Below, in pieces: positions 19,581-28,543 of a DNA stretch of 64,000 bases. The notes beneath the pieces were generated by a model, which did not search any database, was not told the DNA's origin, and saw only the letters and a list, made by a program, of their open reading frames with translations. The translations under genes were made by a program, and so were the position numbers. The first letter of the stretch is position 1; the number at the start of each line of letters is the position of its first letter. Origin of the DNA: Streptomyces cylindrosporus (lineage in GTDB: Bacteria; Actinomycetota; Actinomycetes; Streptomycetales; Streptomycetaceae). The DNA lies in the NCBI RefSeq assembly GCF_022698165.1, contig NZ_JALDAY010000003.1:310001-374000 (forward strand). The letters are read 5' to 3'.

Positions 19581-22460
19581 TTACCGCCGTCGTCGCTCGT
19601 ACCACGCCCTGGCCGCGAGCAGGGCGAGGGCGTACAGGCCGAGGACGACGGTGAGCAGGAGGTGGTACGCGGCGGGCAGGGTCGTCATGCCCAGGGCCGC
19701 GCCCAGCGGGGTCGGCGGCAGCAGCAGGCCGACGGTGGCGAGGGCGGCGGCCGCCCAGCCGAGCGGGCCCGGCGCACGGCCCTCGGCGAGGCTGCGGCCG
19801 GTGCGCAGGAGCAGCATCACCAGGGCCTGGGTGAGCAGGTTCTCGGTGAACCAGGCGGAGTGGAAGACAGACTGGTCGTCCACGGCGTCCGGGCCGCGCG
19901 GGGAGAGCGCGAGGACGCCGAAGGTGGCGAGGTCTGCGACGGCGTTGAGCACACCGAACCCGGTGATGAACCTGAGGAACGCCCGGGGGCGCAGTCCCGC
20001 GGGGCGGCGCAGTGCCGCCGGGCCGGGGTGGTCGTAGGCGAAGGCGAGCTGGGCCGCGTCGAAGCAGAGGTTCTGCACGAGGACCTGGGCCGGGAGCATC
20101 GGCAGGAAGGGCAGCAGCAGGCCCGCCAGGAGCATGGCGAGGACGTTGCCGAGGTTGGACGACAGGGTCACGCGCAGATACGAGGCGATGTTGCCGCTGC
20201 TGTGACGGCCGGCGGTGACGGCATGCCCGATCGCGGTGAGGTCCTTGGCGGCGAGCACGACGTCGGCACTCTCCCGGGCGGCGTCCACGGCCCCGCGCGG
20301 CGCGATCCCGACGTCGGCGGCCCGCAGCGCGGGCACGTCGTTGACGCCGTCCCCGAGAAACCCGACGGTGTGCCCGGCACCCCGCAACCGGGCGACGACA
20401 CGGGCCTTGTCCTCGGGCGTACAGCGGGCCACGACGACGGTCCCGCCCAGGGGCGCGGCGCCAAGGCCCCGGCCGGCCTCCGCACGGCTGTTCGCGTTGG
20501 CCTCCGCGCCCCGGCCCCCTCCGCCTCTCGCGTGGCCACCCGCAGGGGGCTCCACGCCGCAGCCTTCACGGACCTCCGCGTGCACACCTTCACAGGCCTG
20601 CACGTGCCGCCCCCCACGGACCTCCGCGTGCACACCTTCACAGGCCTGCACGTGCCGCCCCCCACGGACCTCCGCGTGCCCGCCCGTCGCCGCTCCCGGT
20701 CCGTCCTGCTCCGCTCCCGCGAAGAGGTCCGCCGCGGTCCGTACCTCCCCCGGCTCCACCCCCAGGTCGCGGCAGGCGCGGGCCGCCGTCGTCGGGTGGT
20801 CGCCCGTGAGGATCTTCACCGTGATGCCGAGTGCGGCGAGGGTGCGCAGGGCCTCGGTGGCCGTGGGGGCGGGGGCGTCGTGGAAGGCGATCAGGCCGCG
20901 GAAGGTGAGGCCGGATTCATCGGCGGGCGCGTGGTCGCGGGGGCGGGCAGGGCGTTCGGCGGTGGCGAGGGCGAGGAGCCGTACACCGGTCTCGGCCTCG
21001 CGCGCGGCCAGCGCGAGCAGGCGAGCCCGTTCCGCCGGCTCCGGCCGGCACTGTTCCAGTACGTCCTCCACGGCACCCTTGACGATCACGGTGTGCGTGC
21101 CGAGGCCGGGGCCCCGGACCACCGCGGTGGCGAGGCGCCGTACCGGGTCGAAGGGCGCCGCGCCCACGCCGTCGTACTCCTCCCCGACCGCTCCCGCCGC
21201 CTCCAGCAGTGCCTCGTCGAGGGCGTCCGGGGCGGGCAGTTCGGCGAGCTGGAGAGTCCACCAGGCGCCGACGGCGGCCCAGCGCAGCACGTCCGGGTCG
21301 TCGTGGCCGGCGGCGTCGAGGGAACGTACGACCACCGGACGGTCCTCGGTGAGGGTGCCGGTCTTGTCCACGCACAGGACGTCGACCGCGCCGAGGTCGT
21401 GGAGGGCGGGCAGCCGTTTGACGATCACGTCGTGCTCGCGGGCGAGCCGGGCGGCGCCGCGGGCCAGACAGCTGGTGACGATCACCGGCAGCATCTCGGG
21501 CGTCAGCCCGACGGCCACCGCGACGGCGAACGGCAGGGTCTCCAGCCCCCGCCCGCGCAACGCGGCACCGGCCATCAGCACGAGCGGCGGCGTCAGCAGC
21601 ATGAACCGGATCAGCACCCAGGAGATCCCGTGCACGGAATCGTCGAAGGCGCTGGAACCGGCGGTGCGTGGCGACGCGATGCCCGCGGCCGGTCTCCGGA
21701 GCCGGTGGCGCGAGCGCCCCGCCGTCGCCTGCGGATGTCCGTACGCCGCCGCCAGTCGCGTCCGCGCACCTGTTTCCAGTACGACCGCGGTGGCGCTGCC
21801 GGTCGCGACGCCGCTGCCCTGGAAGCAGAGGTGGGGCTCGGTGAAGGGGCCCTCGGCGCGGGGGGCGGGCAGGTCGGGGGTGTCCGTGGCGGTCTTGGGG
21901 ACCGGCGCCGTCTCCCCGGTCAGCGCGGCCTGGTGGACGGTGAGGCCGCGGGCGCGCAGCAGCCGTACGTCCGCGGGGACCAGGTCGCCCGGCCCGAGCC
22001 TGATCACGTCGCCCGGCACCAGTTCGGCGACGGGGATCTCGCGGGGCGTCTGTCCCCTCTCCCCGCGCCGCAGCACCGTGGCCGTGCCGGCGACGAGGGA
22101 GCGCAGTGCCGCCATGGAACGGTCGGCCCGGTGCTCCCCGCTCGCCCGCAGCACACAACTGACCGCGACCAGCGCGAGGATCACCGCGGCGGTGCCCCAG
22201 GACGCGACGGCGGCCGAGACCAGGCCGAGGCAGAACAGCACGGCGGTGAAGGGGTCGCGCAGTCCGCGCACGCTGCGCCGGGCCCAGGAGGGCGTACGCA
22301 GTTCGGGGATGACGTTCTCGCCGGCCTCAGCGAGCCGGGCCGCGGCCTCGGCGTCGGTCAGCCCGCGCAGGCCCGTGTCGAGCCGGCGCAGCACCTGAAG
22401 GTGGGTGCCGGAGCCGGGCTCAGAGGCCACGGAGGCGGGGCGAGGGGATGGCGTCGGCAT
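19581..22460 (-). CDS. mgtA: MgtA-like P-type ATPase with His/Cys-rich repeat insertion
   Basis: The protein has 959 residues. It has the actuator loop LTGETAPVPK, phosphorylation site DKTGTLTED, nucleotide-domain VIVKGAVEDVL, hinge ILTGDHPTTA and GDGVNDVPAL. Membrane helix 4 reads AVAVGLTPEMLPVIVTSCLA, closest to the magnesium-importing MgtA/MgtB group. The unusual part is about 80 residues between TGD and ARCTPEDK, at about residues 590-670, in the P domain. This stretch includes 2.3 copies of the 16-residue unit HAEVRGGRHVQACEGV, rich in His and Cys. The gene starts inside the overlapping ArsR gene (41-nt overlap). That regulator hints at a metal signal, so the true cation may not be Mg. 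Confidence 0.85.
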   Translation of the reverse strand: MPTPSPRPASVASEPGSGTHLQVLRRLDTGLRGLTDAEAAARLAEAGENVIPELRTPSWARRSVRGLRDPFTAVLFCLGLVSAAVASWGTAAVILALVAVSCVLRASGEHRADRSMAALRSLVAGTATVLRRGERGQTPREIPVAELVPGDVIRLGPGDLVPADVRLLRARGLTVHQAALTGETAPVPKTATDTPDLPAPRAEGPFTEPHLCFQGSGVATGSATAVVLETGARTRLAAAYGHPQATAGRSRHRLRRPAAGIASPRTAGSSAFDDSVHGISWVLIRFMLLTPPLVLMAGAALRGRGLETLPFAVAVAVGLTPEMLPVIVTSCLARGAARLAREHDVIVKRLPALHDLGAVDVLCVDKTGTLTEDRPVVVRSLDAAGHDDPDVLRWAAVGAWWTLQLAELPAPDALDEALLEAAGAVGEEYDGVGAAPFDPVRRLATAVVRGPGLGTHTVIVKGAVEDVLEQCRPEPAERARLLALAAREAETGVRLLALATAERPARPRDHAPADESGLTFRGLIAFHDAPAPTATEALRTLAALGITVKILTGDHPTTAARACRDLGVEPGEVRTAADLFAGAEQDGPGAATGGHAEVRGGRHVQACEGVHAEVRGGRHVQACEGVHAEVREGCGVEPPAGGHARGGGGRGAEANANSRAEAGRGLGAAPLGGTVVVARCTPEDKARVVARLRGAGHTVGFLGDGVNDVPALRAADVGIAPRGAVDAARESADVVLAAKDLTAIGHAVTAGRHSSGNIASYLRVTLSSNLGNVLAMLLAGLLLPFLPMLPAQVLVQNLCFDAAQLAFAYDHPGPAALRRPAGLRPRAFLRFITGFGVLNAVADLATFGVLALSPRGPDAVDDQSVFHSAWFTENLLTQALVMLLLRTGRSLAEGRAPGPLGWAAAALATVGLLLPPTPLGAALGMTTLPAAYHLLLTVVLGLYALALLAARAWYERRRR
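20568..20679 (-). repeat. 48-bp tandem repeat (2.3 copies) inside the P-type ATPase gene
   Basis: Two identical 48-bp copies (20568-20615 and 20616-20663) are followed by 16 bp of a third. They keep the frame and encode the His/Cys-bearing unit HAEVRGGRHVQACEGV. Complete identity, including third positions, implies recent duplication. Confidence 0.92.
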
Positions 22461-22779
22461 GGTCGGAGAGCCGGCCCACCATGAGCCGTACGACGTCCAC
22501 GACGGCCGCCTGGTCGTCGGGGTCGACGAAGTACACCTGCCGGCGGCCCTCGCGGCGGGCGCGGACCAGGCCGGCCAGTTTCAGCTTGGTCAGGTGCTGG
22601 CTGACGGCGGGCAGCGCGCCGCCGACCCGTTCGGCGAGGCCGGTGACGTCGCTCTCGCCCTGGGCCAGCGCCCAGACGATGTGCAGCCGGGCGGGGGAGG
22701 CGAGCAGCCCGAAGGCCGCGGCCGCGCGGTCGAGCACGTCGGCGGAGGGATCCTCGAAGCCACTGCCGGCTGCCGCCAC
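22420..22779 (-). CDS. ArsR/SmtB-family winged-helix regulator
   Basis: The protein has 119 residues. The GTG at 22779 is chosen because AAGGAGG lies 9 nt upstream; the longer frame to 22827 has no such site. The winged helix is clear: LLASPARLHIVWALAQGE, then LPAVSQHLTKLKLAGLVRARREGRRQVYFVDP. It has no ELCVCD-type Cys site. Possible metal ligands are the C-terminal Asp/His residues (DPDDQAAVVDVV and LSDHADAIP), as in alpha-5-site sensors such as SmtB or CzrA, but this is inference. It overlaps the ATPase gene by 41 nt and most likely controls it and itself. Confidence 0.88.
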   Translation of the reverse strand: MAAAGSGFEDPSADVLDRAAAAFGLLASPARLHIVWALAQGESDVTGLAERVGGALPAVSQHLTKLKLAGLVRARREGRRQVYFVDPDDQAAVVDVVRLMVGRLSDHADAIPSPRLRGL

Positions 22780-23094
22780 GGTTGTCGCCCTCCTTGTCCG
22801 GAATGCCCTCTCGCGCACTCGGCGCACGCCGTCCTGCGGGCCGCACCAGTCTAGAGGGGGCGGGAGAGGAGGAACCGCTCCGCGAGGGGGAGCGCTGCGG
22901 GCAGGAAGGCACGGACCGGGAAGCGGGCACGGACGAGGAGAGCGGGGCGAGCTCGCCTCGGGCCTGGAGACGCGAGGATGGGCGCCTGCTCGGCGTCTCC
23001 GCGACGGTCGCGTCCGGCAGGTTCATGCGGCCTGCCATCGACGTCATCCAACTCTCTCCGATTAGAAGGGAGTTGAGGATGGGATGGGAGATGC
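22780..23094. other. 315-bp divergent intergenic region
   Basis: It lies between the ArsR gene and the methyltransferase. CAACTC (23049-23054) and GAGTTG (23070-23075) form a small inverted repeat just before the methyltransferase ribosome site. No 12-2-12-type ArsR operator or clear promoter was recognised. Confidence 0.5.
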
Positions 23095-23892
23095 ATGGAG
23101 AGAGACATCGACACCGGTACGGCGCACGCCGCGCGGATCTACGACTACATCCTCGGCGGCAAGGACCACTACCCCGCCGATCGGGAGGCGGGCGACGCGA
23201 TGTGCCGGGAGTGGCCCGCGCTGCCCGTGCACATGCGGGCCAACCGCGACTGGATGCACCGCGCCGTGCGGTGGCTGGCGGAGGAGGCGGGGATGCGGCA
23301 GTTCCTCGACATCGGCTCCGGGATCCCGACCTCGCCGAACATCCACGAGATAGCGCAGGCGGCGGCGCCCGCGTCGCGGGTCGTGTACGTCGACAACGAC
23401 CCGCTCGTCCTCACGCTCTCCGAGGGGCTGCTGAACAGCACCCCGGAGGGCAGGACGGCGTACGCCGAGGCCGACATGCGTGATCCGGCGGCCATCCTGG
23501 ACTCCCCCGCCTTCCGCGACACCCTCGACCTCGGCGAGCCGGTCGCGCTGACCGTCATCGCGATCGTCCACTTCCTGCTCGACGAGCACGACGCCGTCGG
23601 CATCGTCCGCCGGCTGCTCGAACCGCTCCCGTCGGGCAGCCACCTGGCGATGTCCATCGGCACGGCGGACTTCGCGCCCGAGGAGGTCGGCCGGGTCGCC
23701 CGCGAGTACGCGGCCCGCGACATGCCGATGCGGCTGCGCACCTTCGCGGAGGCCGAGGAGTTCTTCACGGGCCTCGATCTCGTCGAGCCGGGCATCGTGC
23801 AGGTCCACAAGTGGCATCCGGACGGCAGCGGGACGGAAGCCGTCCGCGACGAGGACATCGCGATGTACGGGGCCGTGGCGCGCAAACCGTGA
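23095..23892 (+). CDS. SAM-dependent methyltransferase (PF04672 family)
   Basis: The protein has 265 residues. The N-terminus DTGTAHAARIYDYILGGKDH is the hallmark of the actinobacterial PF04672 family. The SAM site follows: FLDIGSGIPTSPNIHE, VVYVDNDPLVL and YAEADMRDP. The fold is a class I methyltransferase in the cytoplasm. Streptomyces genomes carry many paralogues, often near regulators, and their substrates are not known. The ATG at 23095 is used; an overlapping ATG at 23091 is out of frame. It seems to be a single-gene unit. Confidence 0.93.
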   Translation: MERDIDTGTAHAARIYDYILGGKDHYPADREAGDAMCREWPALPVHMRANRDWMHRAVRWLAEEAGMRQFLDIGSGIPTSPNIHEIAQAAAPASRVVYVDNDPLVLTLSEGLLNSTPEGRTAYAEADMRDPAAILDSPAFRDTLDLGEPVALTVIAIVHFLLDEHDAVGIVRRLLEPLPSGSHLAMSIGTADFAPEEVGRVAREYAARDMPMRLRTFAEAEEFFTGLDLVEPGIVQVHKWHPDGSGTEAVRDEDIAMYGAVARKP

Positions 23893-23994
23893 AGCCGGGG
23901 AGCGGGGAAGCCAGGGAGCCGGGGAGCCGTAAGTCTTCTTGTCGACTTCCGGCACGTCCTGCTGATCGGAATCATCACGATGCGGGAGCAGTAA

Positions 23995-24019
23995 CTCACT
24001 TAAAGTGGCTACCTCACTT
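23995..24019. promoter_or_regulatory. Candidate operator: repeated CTCACTT with palindrome
   Basis: CTCACTT occurs twice in direct orientation (23995-24001 and 24013-24019), 18 bp apart, and the first copy is part of the palindrome CACTTAAAGTG (23997-24007). The block is A+T-rich for this genome and lies about 140 bp before the binding-protein gene. Its form suits an operator of a small winged-helix regulator. No regulator gene is adjacent. Confidence 0.4.
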
Positions 24020-24155
24020 GACTACCGGCGGTCACACGCGATTGGCTCCGGCCAGCGAGAGTCACCCGGACGGCGTACGGTGCGTCGGACGGCGTCCGGA
24101 GGGCTCGACCGCGTCGTTCCGCCAGCTCGGCCGCACAGCGAGGTGCCGCACCCTC

Positions 24156-25166
24156 ATGAACACTCCTCCCCCACCTGCCGCCCCCCGCAGACCGGTTCGC
24201 ACCGCGGCCCTGGCCGTGGCCGGTGTGCTGCTCGTGGCGGCCTGTTCCGCGTCCGGCGGGAACTCGGACACCACCACGGACTCCGTCGGCAAGGCGAGCG
24301 GGGCCCGGTACCGGATCACGATGGTCACGCACGGCGCGAAGGGCGACGCCTTCTGGGACCTGGTGCGCAAGGGCGCCGAGGCGGCCGCCGCCAAGGACGG
24401 CGTGGCGCTGACGTACGCCAGCGACTCGGACGGGGCCGGTCAGGCGGAGCTCGTGCGGGACGCCGTACGCGACAAGGTCGACGGGATCGCGGTGACCCTC
24501 GCGAAACCGCAGGCCATGCAGGGGCCGATCGCGCAGGCGAAGGCGGCCGGCATACCCGTGGTCGGGCTCAACTCCGGGATCGAGTCCTGGCAGCCCGAGG
24601 GGCTGCTGGAGTACTTCGGCCAGGACGAGAGCGTCGCCGGGCAGGCGGTCGGCGACAAACTGGACGAACTCAAGGCCAAGCACGCCGTGTGCGTGATCCA
24701 CGAGCGCGGCAACGTCGCCCTGGAGGCGCGCTGCGCGGGCGTGAAGAAGACCTTCGGCGGGCAGACCGAGAACCTGTACGTGGAGGGCACCGACGCGGAC
24801 GCGACCACCGCCGCGATCACGGCCCGGCTGCGGCAGGATCCGACGATCGACGAAGTGGTCACCAACGGCGCGCAGTTCGCGCTGATCGCCGTCAAGTCGG
24901 TGAAGGCGTCCGGCAGCAGCGCCAAGGTCGCGACCTTCGACCTCAACAAGGACCTGGTCAAGGCGGTGCAGAGCGGCGCGGTGCAGTTCGCGGTCGATCA
25001 ACAGCCGTACCTTCAGGGCTATCTGGCGGTGGACGGATTGTGGCTGTACCGGACGAACGGAAACATCAGCGGCGGCGGGGTGTCCCCCGTGCTCACCGGG
25101 CCGGCCTTCGTGACGAAGACCAACGTGGCCGCGGTCGCGAAGTTCGCGGCGGGCGGTACCCGCTGA
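24156..25166 (+). CDS. Orphan sugar-type ABC substrate-binding lipoprotein
   Basis: The protein has 336 residues. A lipoprotein signal ends in GVLLVAACSASGG. The mature part is a ribose/galactose-type binding protein (Peripla_BP_4): YRITMVTHGAKGDAFWDLVRKGAE, then DGIAVTLAKPQAM, GIPVVGLNSG and VDQQPYLQGYLAVDG. The FW and D/N-rich sites are typical of pentose or inositol binders, but the ligand is not certain. No permease or ATPase gene is adjacent, so it may serve a distant transporter or act as a sensor component beside conservon 1. Confidence 0.88.
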   Translation: MNTPPPPAAPRRPVRTAALAVAGVLLVAACSASGGNSDTTTDSVGKASGARYRITMVTHGAKGDAFWDLVRKGAEAAAAKDGVALTYASDSDGAGQAELVRDAVRDKVDGIAVTLAKPQAMQGPIAQAKAAGIPVVGLNSGIESWQPEGLLEYFGQDESVAGQAVGDKLDELKAKHAVCVIHERGNVALEARCAGVKKTFGGQTENLYVEGTDADATTAAITARLRQDPTIDEVVTNGAQFALIAVKSVKASGSSAKVATFDLNKDLVKAVQSGAVQFAVDQQPYLQGYLAVDGLWLYRTNGNISGGGVSPVLTGPAFVTKTNVAAVAKFAAGGTR

Positions 25167-25330
25167 GCGCGCGGCGGGCGACAGTTCGTCCATCACTGTC
25201 GCGAAAGATTCGATGACCCGTGGCACGTGCGGTCACTTGTACGGATAGCATCCTGTGCACCCCTTCTCTCCCCGCTCACGGCCACCCCCGTTCCCCCTCT
25301 CCACTCAGCTGATCGCCTCCTAGGACGACG

Positions 25331-27739
25331 ATGTCTCCACGGACACGTGCCCGGCGCCGTCTCGGCTCCATCCGTCTCTCACTGATCCTGCTGGCGCTGG
25401 TTCCCAGCGTCACCCTCGCCGCCATGTGGGGTGTGACGACGACGCAGATCTTCGCCGAGGGGCTGCGGCTGCGCTCGCAGACCGAGCTGAGCCGGTCGAC
25501 CGGTGCGATGGGCACGGACGCCACGCTCGCGCTGCAGCGGGAGCGCAGTCTGTCGGCGGCCTGGCTGGCCCACGACCAGCGCGGCTCCAGGGCCGCGCTG
25601 GACGCGCAGCGCAAGGAGACGGACAAGGCGGTCGCCAAGCTGGTCGGGCAGTCCGACGCGATCGACAAGGCGCCCTCGCGGATCTCGGACCGGCTGTACT
25701 CGGTGCTCGGCTCGGTCGGCAGCCTGGAGTACTACCGCGGTCAGGTGGACGACCCGACCAACATCAGCGCGGCGCAGGCACTGGGCCAGTACAGCTCGAT
25801 CATCGACGACCAGATCCACGCCTTCGAGGAGCTGTCCCAGGTCGACGACGGCGACCTCACCTCGCAGGCCGGCCCGCTGGTCGCCCTGGAGCACGCGGCC
25901 GAGCTGGTCGCGCAGGAGGACACCCAGCTCACCCTGGCGTGGCCGGCGGGACAGTTGAGCGCGAAGGACTGGACGGCGTTCTCCCAGCTGGTCGCCACCC
26001 GGCGCTGGCTGGTCGAGGACCAGATCGAGCCCTCGCTGCAGGGCAGCGCCAAGACACAGACCGAGCGGATCCTGCAGAGCCCCGAGTGGCAGAGCGTCCA
26101 GGACGTCGAGGACCGGGTGCTCGCGGCCCGGCCGGCCGGCAGCGGCGGGAAGGTCGCGCTGCCCGATCTGCGCAAGCAGTGGGCGACCGCCTTCGCACAG
26201 GTCGGCGACGAGTACGGGCGGATGATCCAGGACCAGACCTCGGACCTGCTCGACCGCAGCGCCGACAAGGCGCACAGCCTGCTGATCACCGCGGCCTCGC
26301 TGAGCGCGGGCGGCCTGATCGCGCTGCTGCTGTGCGTGGGGATGTCCTGGCGGATCACCCGCTCGCTGTCCCGGCGGCTGCGCGGGCTGCGCGAGGCCAC
26401 GCTCAGCCTGGCCGAGGAGCGGCTGCCGGACGTGGTCGCCCGCCTCGACCGGGGCGAGAAGGTGGACGCGGACCTCGCGACCCCGCCCCTCGACTACGGC
26501 CGCGACGAACTCGGCCAGGTGGCAAGGGCGTTCAACAAGGCGCAGCGCACCGCCGTGCACACCGCGGTCGAACTCGCCGACACCCGGCGGGGTTTCCAGA
26601 AGGTCATCCTGGGCATCGCCCGGCAGAGCCAGAACCTGGTCAACCTCCAGCTCACCAAGCTGGACGCGCTGGAGCGCGAGCACACCGACCCGGACGTCCT
26701 CAAGGGCCTGTACGAACTGGACTCCACGGCCAGCCAGTTGCGCCGGTACGAGGAGAACCTGGTCATCATCAGCGGTGAGCAGCCGCGGCGCAGCTGGCAG
26801 GAGCCGGTCGCGCTGATCGACATCCTGCGCAGCGCGGTCGGCGAGGTCGCCGAGTACAAGCGCGTGGAGGTCAACACCCACGAGGACGTGTACCTGGCGC
26901 CGCCCGCGGTGGCCGACGTGATCCATCTGCTGGCCGAGCTGATCGACAACGCGACCGCCTACTCGCCCTCGCCGGCCCCGGTGTCGGTGCGGGCCGCGAT
27001 GGTCGCCCGGGGGCTGGCCGTGGAGATCGAGGACCGCGGGCTCGGCATGACGGAGGAGGACTACGCGGCCTTCAACGCCCAGTTGGCGGTGGAGCCGCAG
27101 TTCGACGTGGTGGCGCTCGCCGACGACCTGCGTCTGGGCATGTTCGTCATCGCCCGTCTGGCGACCCGGCACGGCATCACGGTGACGCTGCGCCCGTCGC
27201 CGTACGGCGGAACCTCGGCGATCGTGCTGCTGCCGCACGACATCGTCGTACGGGATCTCCCGGACCTGCCCGGCGACACCGCCCAGGCGCCACCGCGGGA
27301 GCCCGCCCCGCCGCGGCCGGCCGACGAGCCCGCGCTCTCGGCGCTCGCGGCCCGGCTGCGGGAATCGCTCGACGAGGGCGGACAGGGCCGCGCGGAGGAA
27401 TCCAGACGGACGGGCCGCCACGCGGCGGGACGTACGCGGGGACTCGCCCCGCTGCCGCGCCGGGTCCCCCAGTCCAGCCTCGCCGCCGAACTCCTCGAAG
27501 GCCCGCCGGGGAGCGGGCAGAACGGTTACGACGACGGTTTCACCGCCGAGCGCGCCGCCTCCTCGCTGGGCGGGTTCCAGCGCGGCACGCTCCGGGCGCG
27601 TGACGAGGAGGCCCGACAGCAGTACGACCAGGAGGAAGCATCCGCACCGGACGACCCGGGCGCCCGGCATCCCGCCCCCGGCACGGACGTCCCCGCCACA
27701 GGCACCACAGTCCCCTCGCCCCCGCCCGCCGACCGCTGA
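25331..27739 (+). CDS. cvnA: Conservon sensor-like histidine kinase/ATPase (CvnA), conservon 1
   Basis: The protein has 802 residues. After a basic start there is a membrane helix (SIRLSLILLALVPSVTLAA), a large external helical domain of the nitrate/nitrite-sensing type (about 45-310), a second helix (LLITAASLSAGGLIALLLCV), a HAMP-like region and a HATPase domain. The N box is ELIDNATAYSP and the G box IEDRGLGMTEED. A clear phospho-acceptor H box is not seen. About 190 residues of Pro/Arg/Glu-rich tail follow. CvnA proteins assemble at the membrane with CvnB, CvnC and CvnD in a G-protein-coupled-like signalling complex. The next three genes are those partners in the standard order. Confidence 0.95.
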   Translation: MSPRTRARRRLGSIRLSLILLALVPSVTLAAMWGVTTTQIFAEGLRLRSQTELSRSTGAMGTDATLALQRERSLSAAWLAHDQRGSRAALDAQRKETDKAVAKLVGQSDAIDKAPSRISDRLYSVLGSVGSLEYYRGQVDDPTNISAAQALGQYSSIIDDQIHAFEELSQVDDGDLTSQAGPLVALEHAAELVAQEDTQLTLAWPAGQLSAKDWTAFSQLVATRRWLVEDQIEPSLQGSAKTQTERILQSPEWQSVQDVEDRVLAARPAGSGGKVALPDLRKQWATAFAQVGDEYGRMIQDQTSDLLDRSADKAHSLLITAASLSAGGLIALLLCVGMSWRITRSLSRRLRGLREATLSLAEERLPDVVARLDRGEKVDADLATPPLDYGRDELGQVARAFNKAQRTAVHTAVELADTRRGFQKVILGIARQSQNLVNLQLTKLDALEREHTDPDVLKGLYELDSTASQLRRYEENLVIISGEQPRRSWQEPVALIDILRSAVGEVAEYKRVEVNTHEDVYLAPPAVADVIHLLAELIDNATAYSPSPAPVSVRAAMVARGLAVEIEDRGLGMTEEDYAAFNAQLAVEPQFDVVALADDLRLGMFVIARLATRHGITVTLRPSPYGGTSAIVLLPHDIVVRDLPDLPGDTAQAPPREPAPPRPADEPALSALAARLRESLDEGGQGRAEESRRTGRHAAGRTRGLAPLPRRVPQSSLAAELLEGPPGSGQNGYDDGFTAERAASSLGGFQRGTLRARDEEARQQYDQEEASAPDDPGARHPAPGTDVPATGTTVPSPPPADR

Positions 27740-27753
27740 CGAAGGACACCGCC

Positions 27754-28185
27754 ATGACACGCCCCATCCCAGCCACTCATACCGCGCTGGATCAACTACT
27801 GACCGGACTGGTGGACCGGGTCGCCGAGGTGAACCACGCCGTGGTGCTCTCCGAGGACGGCCTGGTGGTGAGCAAGTCCACCGGGTTCCTGCGCGACGAC
27901 GCGGAGCGGCTGGCCGCCACCGCGTCCGGGCTGATGAGCCTCAGCAAGGGGGTGAGCATGGACTTCCGCGGCGGTCCGGTGCGCCAGGCGCTGATCGAGA
28001 TGGCCCACAGCTATCTGATCCTCACCTCCGCGGGGCCCGGCGCCCATCTGGTCGTGCTGACCAGCCAGGGCGCCGACGTGGGTGTGGTGGCGTACCAGAT
28101 GAACATGCTGGTGAAGAAGATCGGCGAGCACCTGAGCGCGGCGCCACGAGCCGGCATCGGCCCCACCGTCGATTCCGGCGCGTGA
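27754..28185 (+). CDS. cvnB: Roadblock/LC7 protein (CvnB), conservon 1
   Basis: The protein has 143 residues. A single roadblock/LC7 domain is evident: LDQLLTGLVDRVAEVNHAVV, then LSEDGLVVSKSTGF, and GAHLVVLTSQGADVGVVAYQ. These proteins act as platforms or GTPase-activating partners for small Ras-like GTPases such as the CvnD encoded two genes on. GAAGGA precedes the ATG by about 8 nt. It starts 14 nt after cvnA. Confidence 0.95.
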   Translation: MTRPIPATHTALDQLLTGLVDRVAEVNHAVVLSEDGLVVSKSTGFLRDDAERLAATASGLMSLSKGVSMDFRGGPVRQALIEMAHSYLILTSAGPGAHLVVLTSQGADVGVVAYQMNMLVKKIGEHLSAAPRAGIGPTVDSGA

Positions 28186-28186
28186 G

Positions 28187-28543
28187 GTGGGCGGAGGCGA
28201 CACGGCAGGCCGTCTCGTACGGCCGTTCGCACTGACCGGCGGACGGACCCGGCCGAGCCGCGCCGACTTCACGCTCATCACGACGGTTACCGCGGTGGAC
28301 CCGCCGCCGACCTGGGCCACCCGACCTCAGCCGGAGCACCAGCGCATCCTGCGCCGGTGTGCCGAGCCGATCGCCGTCGCGGAACTCGCCGCACTGCTCG
28401 ACCTGCCGGTGAGCGTGGTCGTGATCATGCTCTGCGATCTGCTGGAAGCGGGCCGGATCACGCTCCGTCCGCCCCACCCGGTGTCCCGGAACCAGGACAT
28501 GAACCTGTTGCAGAAAGTGAGGGACGGCCTTGGCCGACTCTGA
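28187..28543 (+). CDS. cvnC: DUF742 protein (CvnC), conservon 1
   Basis: The protein has 118 residues from a GTG one nucleotide after the cvnB stop. The DUF742 core is clear: LVRPFALTGGRTRPS near the start, then PEHQRILRRCAEPIAVAELA and a winged-helix-like LPVSVVVIMLCDLLEAGRI. It is a cytoplasmic adaptor of the conservon complex with no known enzyme activity. Its 3' end overlaps cvnD by 14 nt. Confidence 0.94.
   Translation: MGGGDTAGRLVRPFALTGGRTRPSRADFTLITTVTAVDPPPTWATRPQPEHQRILRRCAEPIAVAELAALLDLPVSVVVIMLCDLLEAGRITLRPPHPVSRNQDMNLLQKVRDGLGRL

Noticed and set aside
19485..22484. Plus-strand ORF of 999 codons opposite the P-type ATPase
   Set aside because: Same antisense artefact; the minus strand carries all P-type ATPase motifs.
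22461..22779. Mg-sensing riboswitch leader before the mgtA-like gene
   Set aside because: The ATPase gene begins inside the ArsR coding region, leaving no untranslated leader for an M-box.
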